NCBI GenBank assembly: GCA_021292105.1
Contig: CM037870.1
Location: 42,193,076-42,257,075, forward strand
Origin: Anadara kagoshimensis
Taxonomy: Eukaryota > Mollusca > Bivalvia > Arcoida > Arcidae
Length of the DNA: 64,000 nucleotides
Direction: 5' to 3'
Shown: piece after piece, positions 23,146-35,028 of the stretch
How positions within the stretch are numbered: the first letter of the stretch is position 1
Layout of the letters: each line of letters opens with the position of its first letter
Translations under genes and position numbers: made by a program
The notes under the pieces: generated by a model
The model's database searches: none
Told to the model about the DNA's origin: nothing
The model's input: only the letters and a program-made list of their open reading frames with translations

Positions 23146-23510
23146 CTCTCACAGCATTACTATTGTCGCCTACAGCATTGAAGAAAACGATAACCGGCAT
23201 ATAAATAAGCATATTTCCGGTTTGGAAATTAATCTATTAATTAAATTACAGCAATGTTCAATAATTCTTTGATTATATTGTGGGTTTTTGTGTAAGGATA
23301 TTTGATACAAACTATGCATTGTGCATGATGTAAGCGGCCACAAATGAAATCTGCTACACTTCCGGTATTTAGTAGAAACAAAAGTTGAGCAACACTTTAC
23401 ATTTTAATTATGTCTTGATTTTGGAGAAATTTGTTACTTTGGGCTAAACATACCGACAATAATTTATACTTTCACGAATCAAATGTAGAAATCAAGATTT
23501 TACGTAACAG
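23146..23510. promoter_or_regulatory. Candidate shared promoter region of VPS25 and UBE2F
   Basis: Immediately upstream of the VPS25 start. Contains a perfect ETS-type site ACCGGAAGT on the minus strand (23358-23366), a second TTTCCGGTTT at about 23215, and a perfect palindrome TTACGTAA (23500-23507, PAR-bZIP/E4BP4 type). At 23511 a GTAAAA donor follows AACAG. The UBE2F start exon has an acceptor-like TATATTGTAG before 25137, so a non-coding UBE2F exon ending at 23510 is possible. No TATA box is evident. Inference only. Confidence 0.35.
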
Positions 23511-23737
23511 GTAAAAGTAGATAAATTCAGTTTTCAGCAGTCACATGAGTCAGTCAGCTTATCATGTTTTATAGGCATGATAACTTCTTGGTCCCACTGA
23601 CCATTACTGTAGGTTGTAACTTGAAGACACATAGGTATAGGGTAACATGTTAATTCACATAAGATGGAGTTGATGTTCAGGATTGTTTAAAGAATAAAAT
23701 ATATCATAATTAGTCCACTTAACCTGCTTATCAAGAA

Positions 23738-23892
23738 ACATCAACTTCAACTTTGGTACTTGATAACATCTGCAAGCAGACATCACATCAAGGAGAAAAC
23801 TATGTACATTTGTGCAGTGTGGAGTCTGGTGTGCAGTAAAAACAAACAAACCAGTATATACACTGTACATGGGTTACTGGTTGTTTATAATT
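23738..23892 (+). repeat. Dispersed repeat R2, copy 1
   Basis: About 155 bp closely matching 57585-57735: TCAACTTCAACTTTGGTACT, GTGCAGTGTGGAGTCTGGTG and TATACACTGTACATGGGTTA. Same orientation in both places. No inverted ends seen. Confidence 0.75.
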
Positions 23893-24500
23893 GATACTTG
23901 TACCCAAGACAACTTGAGCCCATACCAACTACCAAGACAACTCGTACCCAACCAGAGACAATTTAATTTCCTTAATTTATTTTCCTTGGTAGGAGTTGTC
24001 TAGGTTATGGTAAGGGTTGTCTTGATGTAAAAAATGCATGTGTATTAGATGTCTCACAGATTGGATATGAGTTGCCTTGGGGGTTTCAAGACTGTTTTTA
24101 CCCAGGTCAACTCATACACATACCAAGATAACTCATACACAACCCAAGACAACTCATAGTCATACCCAAGAGATAAGTATTGAAGGAAATTAAGTGATTT
24201 CTTTTTAATTTAAGAAAATTTGAATTATTGTTTTATCTTTAAATTTATTCTATTTAATTATCAGTCAAGAACATTCACTTTCTACTAATATTTCACACCC
24301 CATTCCAGTTTGTCAACTGAATTGCTGGAGGACATTTGTGTGTGTGTGTGTTTTGATGGGCAAATAAATACTTAGAAAGTTTGAAAAAAAAAACCTTAAT
24401 TTTCTTTAATACAACTTGCAATTTGTCATGTGTTAGGTACGAGTTGTCTTGATTTAAAAAATGCATGGGTACTTGTTGTCTTGGATACAAGTTGTCCAGC
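23890..24500. repeat. Scattered direct and inverted copies of CAAGACAACTCGTACCC
   Basis: The motif and close variants occur forward at about 23893-23952 and 24100-24165. They occur inverted (GGTACGAGTTGTCTTG-like) at about 23990-24090 and 24435-24500. Two blocks also share GTCTTGATNTAAAAAATGCATG. The arrangement is reminiscent of the inverted arrays at 12753-15472 and shares the GGTACGA core. Confidence 0.6.
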
Positions 24501-24679
24501 AACACTTAACCTTATTTTATCACTTGTGTTTTAGACTTCTCTTTGAAGTGAGTACATATAGTTGTTCAGTTGGCAAACAGTTTGAAAATTAAAAATTGTT
24601 TTCATAAACAGCCATGACTTGAAGTGATATTAAGGGTTTAACTTTAATTATATATTCACCCACCATTTTGGATGCAGTG

Positions 24680-25015
24680 AATGATTTAATGGGGTTTTAC
24701 GTCCCAGTCAAGAATATTTCACTTTTATCAAGAACTACAGGTGAAGCGGCAGAAATTTTTATCTTTGAAGTGCACATGGGACAATGTGGAGGAAGGGTTT
24801 TTTTATGTGTCATGCCTGCCATGGCACAGTGCATCAGTTTAAAGGGTTTTTGCAAAGAACACAGTGACTGTTATTTATAAAAGTGGAGTGCTTCACTTCT
24901 TGGCAAAAGAACAGTCACTACCTGTTTTCAAGTCTAGGTCAGACACAACAGGGGTTTGAAGCCACAGTCTCCCAGGTATGGAACAAGCACTCTACCAACT
25001 GAGCCACTGTAGTGG
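24680..25015 (-). mobile_element. SINE family A, nearly full length
   Basis: Reverse copy from the 3' module (plus strand GGGGTTTTACGTCCCAGTCA) to the tRNA-like head (plus strand GGGTTTGAAGCCACAGTCTC and CTCTACCAACTGAGCCACTG). It ends about 135 bp before the UBE2F start codon, so it may lie in the 5' flank or a 5' UTR intron. Confidence 0.75.
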
Positions 25016-25149
25016 TCATTTTGGATGCCAAAATATAAGTAAAAAAAAAATTTAAAAATAATCCCAATTGGCTAAGTTAATGGCATAAGTTTAATATGTG
25101 TTACAGATCAAATAATGACATGACTATATTGTAGGTTGTTTAAAGTGCC

Positions 25150-28100
25150 ATGATTACCTTATCAAAGAAGCTCAAACAGCAGCAACAGCAACAAAACTCT
25201 CCTAAAAAGGAGGTAGAAGAGAATAAAAGAATATCTATACGAGATAAACTTCTTGTTAAAGGTAAGCTCTGTGTCCGTAAATTTGTCTGGAGCTGTAGCT
25301 ACTCCTGGAGGTATGATTTTTCACAAATGTCATATACAGGTGCCTTTAATTTTACTTCCTAAATTTCATAACTAAATTTAAAAACAGCGGTGGAACATTT
25401 ATTTTTAACTTCCTGTAGTTTCTGCAAACTCTTCGGCAGTGTTTCTATCAAACTAGATTGTCATATTGATCGCAATGCGATAGAAACATTATCGAAGTGT
25501 TCACAAAAACTACAGGGAATTCAATGTCCTTTGGCAAGGAATTTTAATACATTATACCAATATATATATATTCATTTCTGTATATATCTTATTTTCAATT
25601 TCACATGCTATCATATAAAACTAAGATGAACTTGCCTTTGAAGTGAGCTTCTACTTTTGATGTGATCAACAAAAGCCACATGGTTGTTATGTTTACATCC
25701 ACAAATAAACAAATATTTATGTTATTTTTTGTAGAAGTTCAAGAAATGGAAGAAAATTTGCCAAAAACATGTAAAATAGACTTTGATGACCCAGATAAAA
25801 TTCATAAATTTATATTAACTATTACACCAGATGAAGGATTCTGGTATGGTGGAAAATATAGATTTATTGTAAATGTACCTGATGATTATAATATAGTGGT
25901 AAGAATTAAACATTAAAGTTTCTTGTGTTGATTTAGTTTGGGTTGGGATTAGATGGAAGCTTTTTAAGTATGTCCAAAATTGTGCAAGGTCTGAATCTCA
26001 TAATTACAGAGAACAAACACTTCATTAAAATTTGTCCATGTCCTTGATTTAGGGGCCAATGTGGCCCAGTGGTTTACAGCACACAGTTACAGATCATAGT
26101 GCCTTCATTGCATATGTTTGAATACCACTTGTGACATATTCTACTATGAGAAAGTTCAGATCAAATGCCAAAGGTCAGTAGTTTTCTCAGGAGTGAGGAC
26201 ACTCCTTTTTCTTCCACCATCCTTGAGCTCACTGCCTAGATATAAGGGAATGGATCTTGACTGGGGCTTAAACTCAACAACTCTGCTCCTAACCTTGATT
26301 GAAGCAGTTTGAAATTAAAAAAAACCCATCCTTCTCAAGAATAAACTTACCACAAAACCTTGTAAGAAATCAAATCATTTACTTTTGGTTACTTGGTTAT
26401 TAAGCCCATCAATCAGTATTGCATTTCTGCTTTATAATACTTCTCCAAATTTGTCATCCATACCCTCTAATAGCACCAAAAATGGTGGTGATAAATCCAG
26501 ATTTACTGTAGTAAAACCTCTTTATAGATTTTATGTTTTTATGTCAATTAATATATGGTTTTATTTAACTTGAAAATGTTTTATTTTGCATTTTGAAGCC
26601 TCCAGTGGTAGTATGTAAAACAAGGATATGGCATCCAAATATAAATGAAGATGGTGAAGTTTGTTTAAGTTTATTACGACAAAGTTCATATGATAGTCTA
26701 GGTATGCTTATATCATGTAATACATTGTACAATAAAGTGCCACATCAAGAAAGACCCTTGCTCACAACCTTTGACAACCTTGATTTTGAATTCTCTTGCC
26801 TTTGGAATTCCCAACTTTTAGTTCCTTAGTCTGGCCGTGTTGCTTTTCTGGGGCTTAATTTGTCTATAGCCTTTTCTACTCCTTTTACATTGATTTTTAT
26901 GTTGTTCATTTCTTAAAATGGGCTATCACCTTTGTGATGAATATTTTCTATGTCTTCAGTTGTATATACTGATGTAAATTGGTTGTTTAGGACATCTGCT
27001 TTCAGTATTGCTTAGATTTACCCAGACAACTGATAACATGTAACAGTATTAGATATTAGTTTAATACATGTATCTTCATACTGTCAACATTTAAACTGTA
27101 CTCACTTAACAAAACAAGATTCTCAAATTCTTTTCAAGTAAAAGAAAGTCAATTTGACTAATGCAAAAATGTATTGTATATGTTTGGATATTAACAAAAA
27201 TTACTGTAAGCTGGTTGACTAAACAAAAATAAGTAGTTGTTTTATCTGTACAAAAATGAAAAACTGAACAAAACAAAGTATCTGTGACACTAACATTCCT
27301 ACGACCAACTTAAAAATCAGAAGATTTATATGTGAATATATGTCTTAAACTTCTAAATGTTTTTATTGTTTTCACAGGTTGGGCACCAACTAGAAAACTT
27401 AAAGATGTTATTTGGGGATTAAATTCTTTATTTTCTGTAAGTACATTTCACATTTCTGGCAACACCTTTTGTTGGCTAAATGTTATTTCACTGTCCAGTA
27501 CCGATATCAATATGCCATGTGAAATATATTACCAGTACCACTACTGACAGTGGTTTAAGATATACAGTCTTAAGCTTAAGTTTGGACTACATGTGTCAGA
27601 TTTTGACTACTTCATTAGTTTTCATGATAAATAGTTGTATGAATCTACACAAGAGTAAAATACTACCCCTTATATATGTCAGCCCACAGTTCATCACAAG
27701 GCTAACCTCCTAGCATGTTTGTCAGCACCTGGTCATTTGACCTCAAGATTAATTGGGGCAATGGGAAATGAAATGTTTTGCTCATGGATATACCATGCTT
27801 AGGCTCAAATCCAGGTGATATCATGATTATATTATATAAATAGTTCGCTTGATTGAGGGAAATATGGAGATTTGCATATAAATTTATTTGCTGTGTTTTT
27901 GTAACATCTAAATATACAATAATTTTGACATCAAGTCCTAATGCCTGGGTAAATCCAGATATTGTAATTGTTTCACAATGGTTCAGTACATTACTTTATC
28001 ATAACAATTTGCATATTTCTCTTTATTTCAGGATTTGTTAAATTTTGATGACCCTTTAAATGTAGATGCTGCCGATCATTATGCAAGAAATAAGGTACAC

Positions 28101-29314
28101 ACAATATTCGTTTGGGGCTGTTCAGATGTCTGTTTTTTTGTGAGCTTTTTAAAGAAATACTTATTTCTTAACAATTGAAATACTGACTTATTATGAGTTA
28201 TTATAATTTTCATAGTCACTAACCAACTGTGAAAAAATCCACCATAAATTTGATAAAATTATTATTTTTTATCTGATATTAGATTAAAATATTTGATAGT
28301 TAGCCATCACCATTTAGTTGTGTTAAGTATTTAGAGCACAAATATAACATGAATGATATTACATGTACTTAATCTTGATGAAACAATTAATGAGTACATG
28401 TATGTATTTAAGATGTTAATTGAAAATAAATACAACACAAAATTTTTTTTCAGAGACATAATGATCCCTTTTAACACGAAAATACTGCTTTAGTATCAAA
28501 TAGTACTTACAATTTCAGTGAATTAAAAAGCTCTGAGGAAATTTGTCTACCAAAATAAATGTTACCATATTCTAAACAAACAAAGTTTATCCAGGCAAGA
28601 CATATGGTTTCTATGGAACTCTTGCTCAAAGCATTTTTAGTTTACGCGGTAATCAAGTTTTTAGTGAAAAAATAAAATCTCATTAAAGCTTAATTCTTGA
28701 ACGAAAATTCACTTCTTCCTGGTAATTGTTGTTGGATTCACTAACATTCCAACATAAATTTTAGAAGTAATGACTACCATGAAACAATATATAATTTCAT
28801 TATTATAACACAACTTGATAAGCTTACTCAGGTTTGAACAAATGATCCATGATGAATATAAGAAGGTGTATCTCGTCACAAATAGCCAATAATTTTAAAG
28901 TAAAACAGACCAACATATAGAATAATTCAGATTTGAGTCACCTGTGTGGCAACATGGTCTTAATTGCATGCCTACAGAGCCTCTCGCCACCTAGGTTTTT
29001 GAATCCCACTTAGGTCATTTGGTGTTGGAAAGTTTGTCAGTTTACTTGCTGAAGGTTGGTGGTTTTCTTCGAACTGACTGACTCGATATAAGTGAAAAAA
29101 TCTGGACTAAGGTGAAACGCCTTATTTAAGATTTGAAAAATTTTATTCAACAATTTGTCTCTTTTCCTGTTTGTCTATCTGTCTATATACCAGAGCATGC
29201 ATAATTATTCTAACTACAATATGTGTACATTTGAAATTTTGTGTTTTTCTAATGTTTCAGGAATCTTTCAAAGCCAAAGTAAAAGAATATATACAGATGT
29301 ATAGTACCAGATAG
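25150..29314 (+). CDS. UBE2F: UBE2F, NEDD8-conjugating E2 enzyme, complete, six exons
   Basis: E2 enzyme that takes NEDD8 from the UBA3-NAE1 E1 and, with RBX2, passes it to cullin-5 in mammals. Exons 25150-25261, 25735-25898, 26599-26701, 27378-27436, 28032-28094 and 29261-29314 join in phase, with GT/AG at every junction. They give 184 codons and TAG; the human protein is 185. The N-terminal extension that docks on UBA3 is present (MITLSKKLK), with a run of six Gln, then [16 protein letters not shown]. The UBC fold follows with [14 protein letters not shown]. The HPN motif is at about 104-106 and the catalytic Cys at about 114 within [27 protein letters not shown] and LLNFDDPLN come next. 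These features separate it from UBE2M and ubiquitin E2s. The start is the first Met matching the family N-terminus. It is divergent from VPS25. Confidence 0.95.
25409..25522. mobile_element. Foldback in UBE2F intron 1
   Basis: Left arm contains TTCCTGTAGTTT and GTGTTTCTATC. The right arm has their reverse complements GATAGAAACATT and AAAACTACAGGGAA, with the centre near GATCGCAATGCGAT. It is an imperfect hairpin of about 114 bp. Confidence 0.65.
26045..26300 (+). mobile_element. SINE family B in UBE2F intron 2
   Basis: Head GGCCAATGTGGCCCAGTGGT and GTTTGAATACCACTTGTGAC look tRNA-like. The body and 3' module (TATAAGGGAATGGATCTTGA, CTGGGGCTTAAACTCAAC) match family B. Confidence 0.6.
28940..29130 (+). 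mobile_element. SINE family B in UBE2F intron 5
   Basis: Contains TTTTTGAATCCCACTTAGG (B-box region), the family B signature AGTTTGTCAGTTTACTTGCT, GGTTGGTGGTTTTCTTCG and the 3' module TATAAGTGAAAAAATCTGGA. Confidence 0.65.
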
Positions 29315-30930
29315 CATTAGACAATTGTGTGTGATGATGATGGGTGTGTTATTGTTGATGAATGTGGTGCTACATATCTGTAAATGTTTGTTTGACATAC
29401 TCAGTTCACTATTGTATACCTGCAAAAGCTGTTCATTTAGACTTGGCTTTGATTAATGGACATGTGGACGTTGAACATAATCAGTCTTGGCTTGTTATAT
29501 GCTTGCCTATTAGCACAACAAGTGTCTTTCAAATGTTAAAGGTTGTCAGCGAATGGTTGGTTGTTGAAGTGAACTTTAATTGGTAATGGAGAACAATAGA
29601 CATTTACATGAATTGTTATCTTGTGACGATGGTTGCTTTAACGATTGTTAACTGTTTTTGAGGAAGCTACCAATGTGACAATCATATACTACATGGTTAG
29701 AAATATTTGCTGGGATTGAATATCTGTGATTGTTGTTGAAAACACACATTTGTATGAATTAACAAAGTACATGTTTAAAATTTAAAAAAAACACAAAAGT
29801 GTCTTCCTGTGGAATGGCTGTAGAACAGGCACAGAAAAAGTATCCATTAATGTTCACAGAAAGAAATTTTGGTAATTGTTTCCAATTTTTTCTTTAGAAG
29901 AAACTTAAAAATAGCTCACTCAACAGTTTCTTCCTTTCAGGGATATACAATGTAGTCGGACATAGTTGCTAGATATTTGTTTTTTACATTTACTGTGTCA
30001 GACTGTAAAATTATTTCTCTTGAATATTTCTGGATATTGAATGTTAATGGGTTCAACTGTATGTCATATGTTTTCCCTTAAGGTTGGTGTGGAATTGTAT
30101 AAATTAAGGTTTTTCCATAAATGCCATGCTTTTCCTTAGTAAAAATAATCAGTCCACTCAGATGTTAGTAGTTATCATTGTGACTTGTGAGTGGTTATCA
30201 CTTAATTGTGGTTATCACTTGTGAGTGGTTATCACTTAAATGTGGTTATCACTTGTGAGTGGTTATCACTCAATTAACACAATCACTTGTGAGTGGTTAT
30301 CACTTACTTGTGGTTATCACTTAATTGTGATATTCACTAAATTGTGGTTATAACTTAATTGTGGTTATCACTAACTTGAGGTTATCGCTTGCTATTGGGA
30401 ATCACTTGCTTGTGGTTGTCACGTGTTTGTGATTAAACTTAGTAGTGATAATCAGTGAGTAGACAGTTTAACCTATTGTGAAGAAGAAACTACTTCATGC
30501 TTGTTATTTTATACTTTACCAGATGTATGGATTGTGTGATTGCTAATGTTAGCTCTGTTGACAAAAAGTGTTCTTAGAAAACAAATTTTTGTTCAAATGT
30601 GTATTATAATTGTTGTAATGCTTAAAACATTTTTATCATTTTTTCTGATTATACACAAAACAAATAAGCATTTGTCTGGGCAGTTTTTGTGAGAAAATTC
30701 TGTTGCAATTATGTGAAATATCCAGGGACACTATAGACGAAAGTGAAAATTAATATTTACAAAATTCAAATTTAAACATAATGTTTTTTGTTAGTGGAAT
30801 TATATTATGTTAAGAAAGCAAATGTTCACAATCAGATGTGTATTTACCATCATTTGTTTGTGTTGAAATAAATGCATTGATTGTATGCTTTTCAGTTTCA
30901 GTAAGTGTAAAAAGTTTAAATGAGAATAAA
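29315..30930 (+). other. Candidate UBE2F 3' UTR
   Basis: After the UBE2F stop there is no further exon. The first plausible poly(A) hexamers are AATAAA at 30867-30872 and 30925-30930, implying a 3' UTR of about 1.55 kb if used. It contains the GTGGTTATCACTT array at 30188-30430. Confidence 0.35.
30188..30430 (+). repeat. GTGGTTATCACTT tandem array
   Basis: At least nine copies of GTGGTTATCACTT with alternating spacers AATT and GTGA (for example GTGAGTGGTTATCACTT). It lies in the probable UBE2F 3' UTR, so it would be transcribed. Confidence 0.85.
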
Positions 30931-30980
30931 GGAGAGAGAGAGAGAGAGAGAGTGTGTGTTTGTGTGTGTGTGTGTGTGTA
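30931..30980. repeat. (GA)n-(GT)n compound microsatellite
   Basis: About 20 bp of GA followed by about 30 bp of GT, just after the second AATAAA. Confidence 0.95.
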
Positions 30981-31759
30981 TAAGATTGTAGATCACAAAG
31001 CTTTTATGTAATTTCCTTGCAGTTTCATACATTCATGTAAAAACAGTCCCTCCATGTCTATGAAAATTCTTTACATTTTAATAAAATAGAATTTAATGAA
31101 CGTTTGTATCAATTAAAAAGATGTCAAAATTTAAAACATTTAATTTACAAGATGTATTTTTTGTGCTGGTTTCTTTTTAAAAAATGGCACTCACAGTAAT
31201 GAAAAAGGTTATGACACCATACTATATAAATGTTAACATATTGAATACACAGTCGATAAAAGTTACAGGCAGCTTGATTACTGAAAAAAATATTATGAAG
31301 ATAAACAACGAGGTAATAATTCCAAAATTTATTTTTTGGTCTGAAAAATGAAAGTAAGTCATATATTATTAAGGCACACATAATTAAGTCAAAACTTTTA
31401 CAATCTCTCTTTCATTAGTACAGCAAATTCTATATAAATTGGTACCTGAATAATCTAAACAGCTCTGTACTGAACTATTATATTAAGAGGTATCATTCAA
31501 ACTTTCGTGTAAACCTGACTACCTTTCTTTGACCCAGAAGGTGTTCAGTTAAATAGTTTTCACTGAATAACTGATTGTGTTAATGAACAACCTTTTCATA
31601 CTTTTTTTTACTGTTCAGAATTTTGCAATGGTAAAAAAGATTGCTTATTATACTACCAGATTAATATCAACATTAGATCATATAGAGGGGGTGGATGGGT
31701 GGATAGAAAATTTGTATTTATACAAGAGCAATAATAACATTAACCCTCGAAGGCAAACA

Positions 31760-32318
31760 GCATTGACCTGTCTGCTTGACCTTTCTTTGGGAATATTCAT
31801 ATACGATGATCCACTTTATACATACACATGGGTAGTGTTAGAGTTTATGCTTTATTCATAAACAATACATGTTTCTCATAATGTAGACGAAATAAACAAT
31901 TGTGTTACCTATACATAAATGTGTCAGTAGAGTGCTCGCTCCGTAAGTGGGAGGTTGTGGGTTTGATCCTTGGTCGGGTCTGACCCAAGACTTGAAAGTG
32001 GGTAGTGACTGTTCTTTCACCAAGCACTCAGCATTACCAAATGAAAGTCAAGGTTCTTTGGATGGGAACTTAAAATAAACGAGGTCCTGCGTCACGGTGG
32101 GCTTGGCACGCTAAAGAACCCTGCTGTATAATGCCATCAGCGCAATGCACAGGCAAAATTTCTGCACTTTCGCCTATAGCTGGCAACGTCTCAATATAAG
32201 TGAAATATTCTTGACTGGGATGTTAAACCCCATTACTCACTCACTCTATACATAAATCTCTATACATAAATGTATTGGTACATAAAAGGTCAAAGGTCAA
32301 GCAGACAGGTCAGTGTTG
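31760..32318. repeat. Inverted repeat pair split by a SINE
   Basis: TGACCTGTCTGCTTGACCTT at about 31764 has its reverse complement AAGGTCAAGCAGACAGGTCA at about 32294. The SINE at 31923-32245 sits between them, so the pair was probably a shorter foldback before insertion. Confidence 0.65.
31923..32245 (+). mobile_element. SINE family A with visible target-site duplication
   Basis: Body of family A in forward orientation: GTGGGTTTGATCCTTGGTCG (B box), GTCTGACCCAAGACTTGAAA, GGGCTTGGCACGCTAAAGAA, and 3' module ATATTCTTGACTGGGATGTT, ending in ACTCACTCACTC. It is flanked by CTATACATAAATGT at 31909-31922 and 32260-32273, with one extra shortened copy at 32246-32257. The first bases of the tRNA head are missing. 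The intact duplication and clear body suggest a fairly young insertion. Confidence 0.85.
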
Positions 32319-32572
32319 TTGGCCTATATCTGACATTTGTAATGAAGTCAGTATTACTATATGATAGGTAATTGATGATATACTAGTATATTTATTGGGG
32401 TGTTTGAATTATTCGAAGCATTTATGAAGTCATGAAAAAATAAAATATTTGAATTAAAAGAAGATGTTTGTGTTTTTTATAGTTTATAGTTTTATAAAAA
32501 GAATTATACATATGGTAGTACCATATTTAAACAGTTAAGGCATGCAAGATTTGGGTTGGCACATTTTATCCT

Positions 32573-33872
32573 TTTTTAGCTCACCTGACCAAAGGTCATG
32601 TGAGCTTATGGTATGGTGCGGTGTGTGTATGTGCTTGTGTGCGTGCGTCGTTAACACACATTTTTGACTTCTCCTTTGAAAGTACTTGGCAGATTTCAAT
32701 GAGACTTGGTCAGAAGCATGTCTGGGTCGGTGCAATTTAGATTTATTCATGGCGTTGCCATAGCTACCAAAACTAGGTCACAGTGACCTAGGGGTGCAAA
32801 AATCTTGTTCTCTGAAACTGATGATGGGAGAAAAAATCTGATGTGATATTTGGCTTCTCTAGGGTCTTAAGCCTGTAGTTTGTTCATTTCGTGAAATTTG
32901 GTCGAAAAATGGGTAAGGCGTTTTTGCGTTTAATTTTGAAATGATCATAAAATGGCTTCAAATTGTTATAACTTGACTATTTGACCAGATAATGACATGG
33001 GGTTTTCAGATTTGACATCTTCTTGTTAGTATCTTCAAAATGAGGTCAAGGTCAATTGTGAAGGTCGTGACCTAATTTTTTTTTACCTCTGATTATAATT
33101 ATTATCTCGAAAACTATAAACTTTTTGTATAGGCATGTATATTAGAATGTTGTAGGTATTGATACAACGATCATTTTGATGTATAGAAAAAGGTCATGGG
33201 TTCAAAGGTCAAGGTCACAGATGTGAAACAATACCGAAATGGTTGATTATCTTGAAAACTATAAACTTTTTGTATAGGCATGTATATTAGAATGTTGTAG
33301 GTATTGATACAACGATCATTTTGATGTATAGAAAAAGGTCATGGGTTCAAAGGTCAAGGTCACAGATGCGAAACAATACCGAAATGGTTAATTATCTTGA
33401 AAACTATAAACTTTTTGTATAGGCATGTATATTAGAATGTTGTAGGTATTGATACAACAATCATTTTGATGTACATAAAAAGGTTATGGTTCAAAGGTCA
33501 AGGTCACATATGCGAAACAATACGGAAATGTTTAATTATTTCAAAAACTATAAACTTTTTGTATAGACATATATAGTAGAATGTTGTAGGTATCGATACA
33601 AGGATCATTTTGATGTATAGAAAAAGGTTTTTGGCTCAAAGGTCAAGGTCATAGATGTGAAACAATACTGAAATAGTTAATTACATGTATCTTGAAAACT
33701 ATTAACTTTTTGTATAGGCATGTATATTAGAATGTTGTATGTATTGATACAATGGTCATTATGATGTAAAGAAAAAAGTCATTGGGGTTTAGTATTTATG
33801 TTTTCTTTAAATCTATCAGCTAGCCATTAGTTTTTAGGTGAGCATATCAGGCCCATGGGCCTCTTGTTTTTC
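32573..33872 (+). mobile_element. Approx. 145-bp tandem-repeat element T1, copy 2
   Basis: Starts TTTTAGCTCACCTGACC and ends CAGGCCCATGGGCCTCTTG, the reverse of copy 1. It has a unique leader of about 500 bp, then about four to five units of 145 bp with GGTTCAAAGGTCAAGGTCAC and ACTATAAACTTTTTGTATAG. Direct repeats at the insertion site are not clear. Confidence 0.8.
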
Positions 33873-34005
33873 AGAAGGGTAGAGTTTGTGGAGGCTTGCA
33901 AGTATTTATAAGTTGAGAAAACTTACCAAAAGAATTTGTAAAGCATAAAGAAACATACAGAAGTTTGGCTATACAAGAATTAATTTTGCAGATTGAAAGT
34001 ACATG

Positions 34006-34170
34006 TACAGTCTAACCTGCCCTAGAAGCCACCTCTATATAAGGGTCACCTGCTTATAAAGGCCAATAGAATTGTATTCTTATTATTTGAACCTGTATGT
34101 GAGGTCACCTGCCCATAAAGAGCACTTGTAATGGTTCCCTTGGGTGGCCTTTCTAGACAAGATTGACTGT
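34006..34170. mobile_element. MITE family M2, copy 2
   Basis: Left end TACAGTCTAACCTGCC, right end AGACAAGATTGACTGT. The interior is the inverse of copy 1 (AAGGGTCACCTGCTTATAAA). Confidence 0.7.
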
Positions 34171-34197
34171 GGTTAATATAGTGTATCAGTTTATAAT

Positions 34198-34325
34198 TTA
34201 ACCCTTCTGAAGCACCCGGTCTCACTTCCCTGGTGAAAGTTCATGTGTTTAAGCTAATTTGTCAGTTTCAAAGTTTTTACTTTACATCTGGATTGTGATT
34301 GGGACATGGATTAGTATGTTGTTTT
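34198..34325 (-). repeat. Dispersed repeat R1, copy 8 (the only one outside the first 12 kb)
   Basis: Reverse fragment with AAGCACCCGGTCTCACTTCC and GGACATGGATTAGTATG. Confidence 0.6.
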
Positions 34326-34979
34326 TTTTTATTAATTAACTTTGTATTTTACTATCATTATGTACTGTTGTTTTAAACTCTACCCAAACAAGGATCTCTG
34401 TGTTTTAATCAGATCTCTGAAGAAAATCCATTAATTACCTATTATGGAATTCGTAGTGACCGATAGCCACATCCTTAGACTTATTTTACACAGCAAACCT
34501 TCGAGACAAATATGAGGTTTGAACCCACAACCATTTAAAATATAAAGGTTGACCTCTAGAAATTGTATGGAAGGAAAAAACAAAAACATTTAATGTGTTG
34601 ATTCCATCAGCATCCAACCTAGACACTATCTTACCTCTTTATTTGAATCTAAGTATATTTGATTTATTTCATAAATAGTTTATTTTTAAGTTCATGGTTG
34701 ATTACATGTAAAAATTTAGGCTATATTCTTCATGTGGTAGAAAGTACGGGTAAACAACAATTATTGCACGTTGTGAATAGCAGTATGGTGATGAAATATG
34801 TTACTGGACTGGTAGTTATTTTCTAAGATAGAAAGTGTAATTGTAAGTTGTTTTTTTATCTTTCAATACCCATACAATTACAATATATTTATTTTCTTCT
34901 ACTAGTACTGAAAGTATCTTTCTACCTAACTATGACAGTTTTATCATTTATGATGATTCTATTTCATTTATGTGTGCAG

Positions 34980-35028
34980 ACACTAAAGTTCTGAGGATTG
35001 AGGATGCAGTACGTTATGAAAATCGACT
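34980..35028 (+). other. Possible short exon upstream of the FLACC1-like gene
   Basis: Framed by TTATGTGTGCAG and GTAAGTGC. One frame is open (TKVLRIEDAVRYENRL), but joining it to the exon at 37695 in that frame gives an immediate stop. If real it would be 5' UTR, or belong to something else. Confidence 0.2.
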
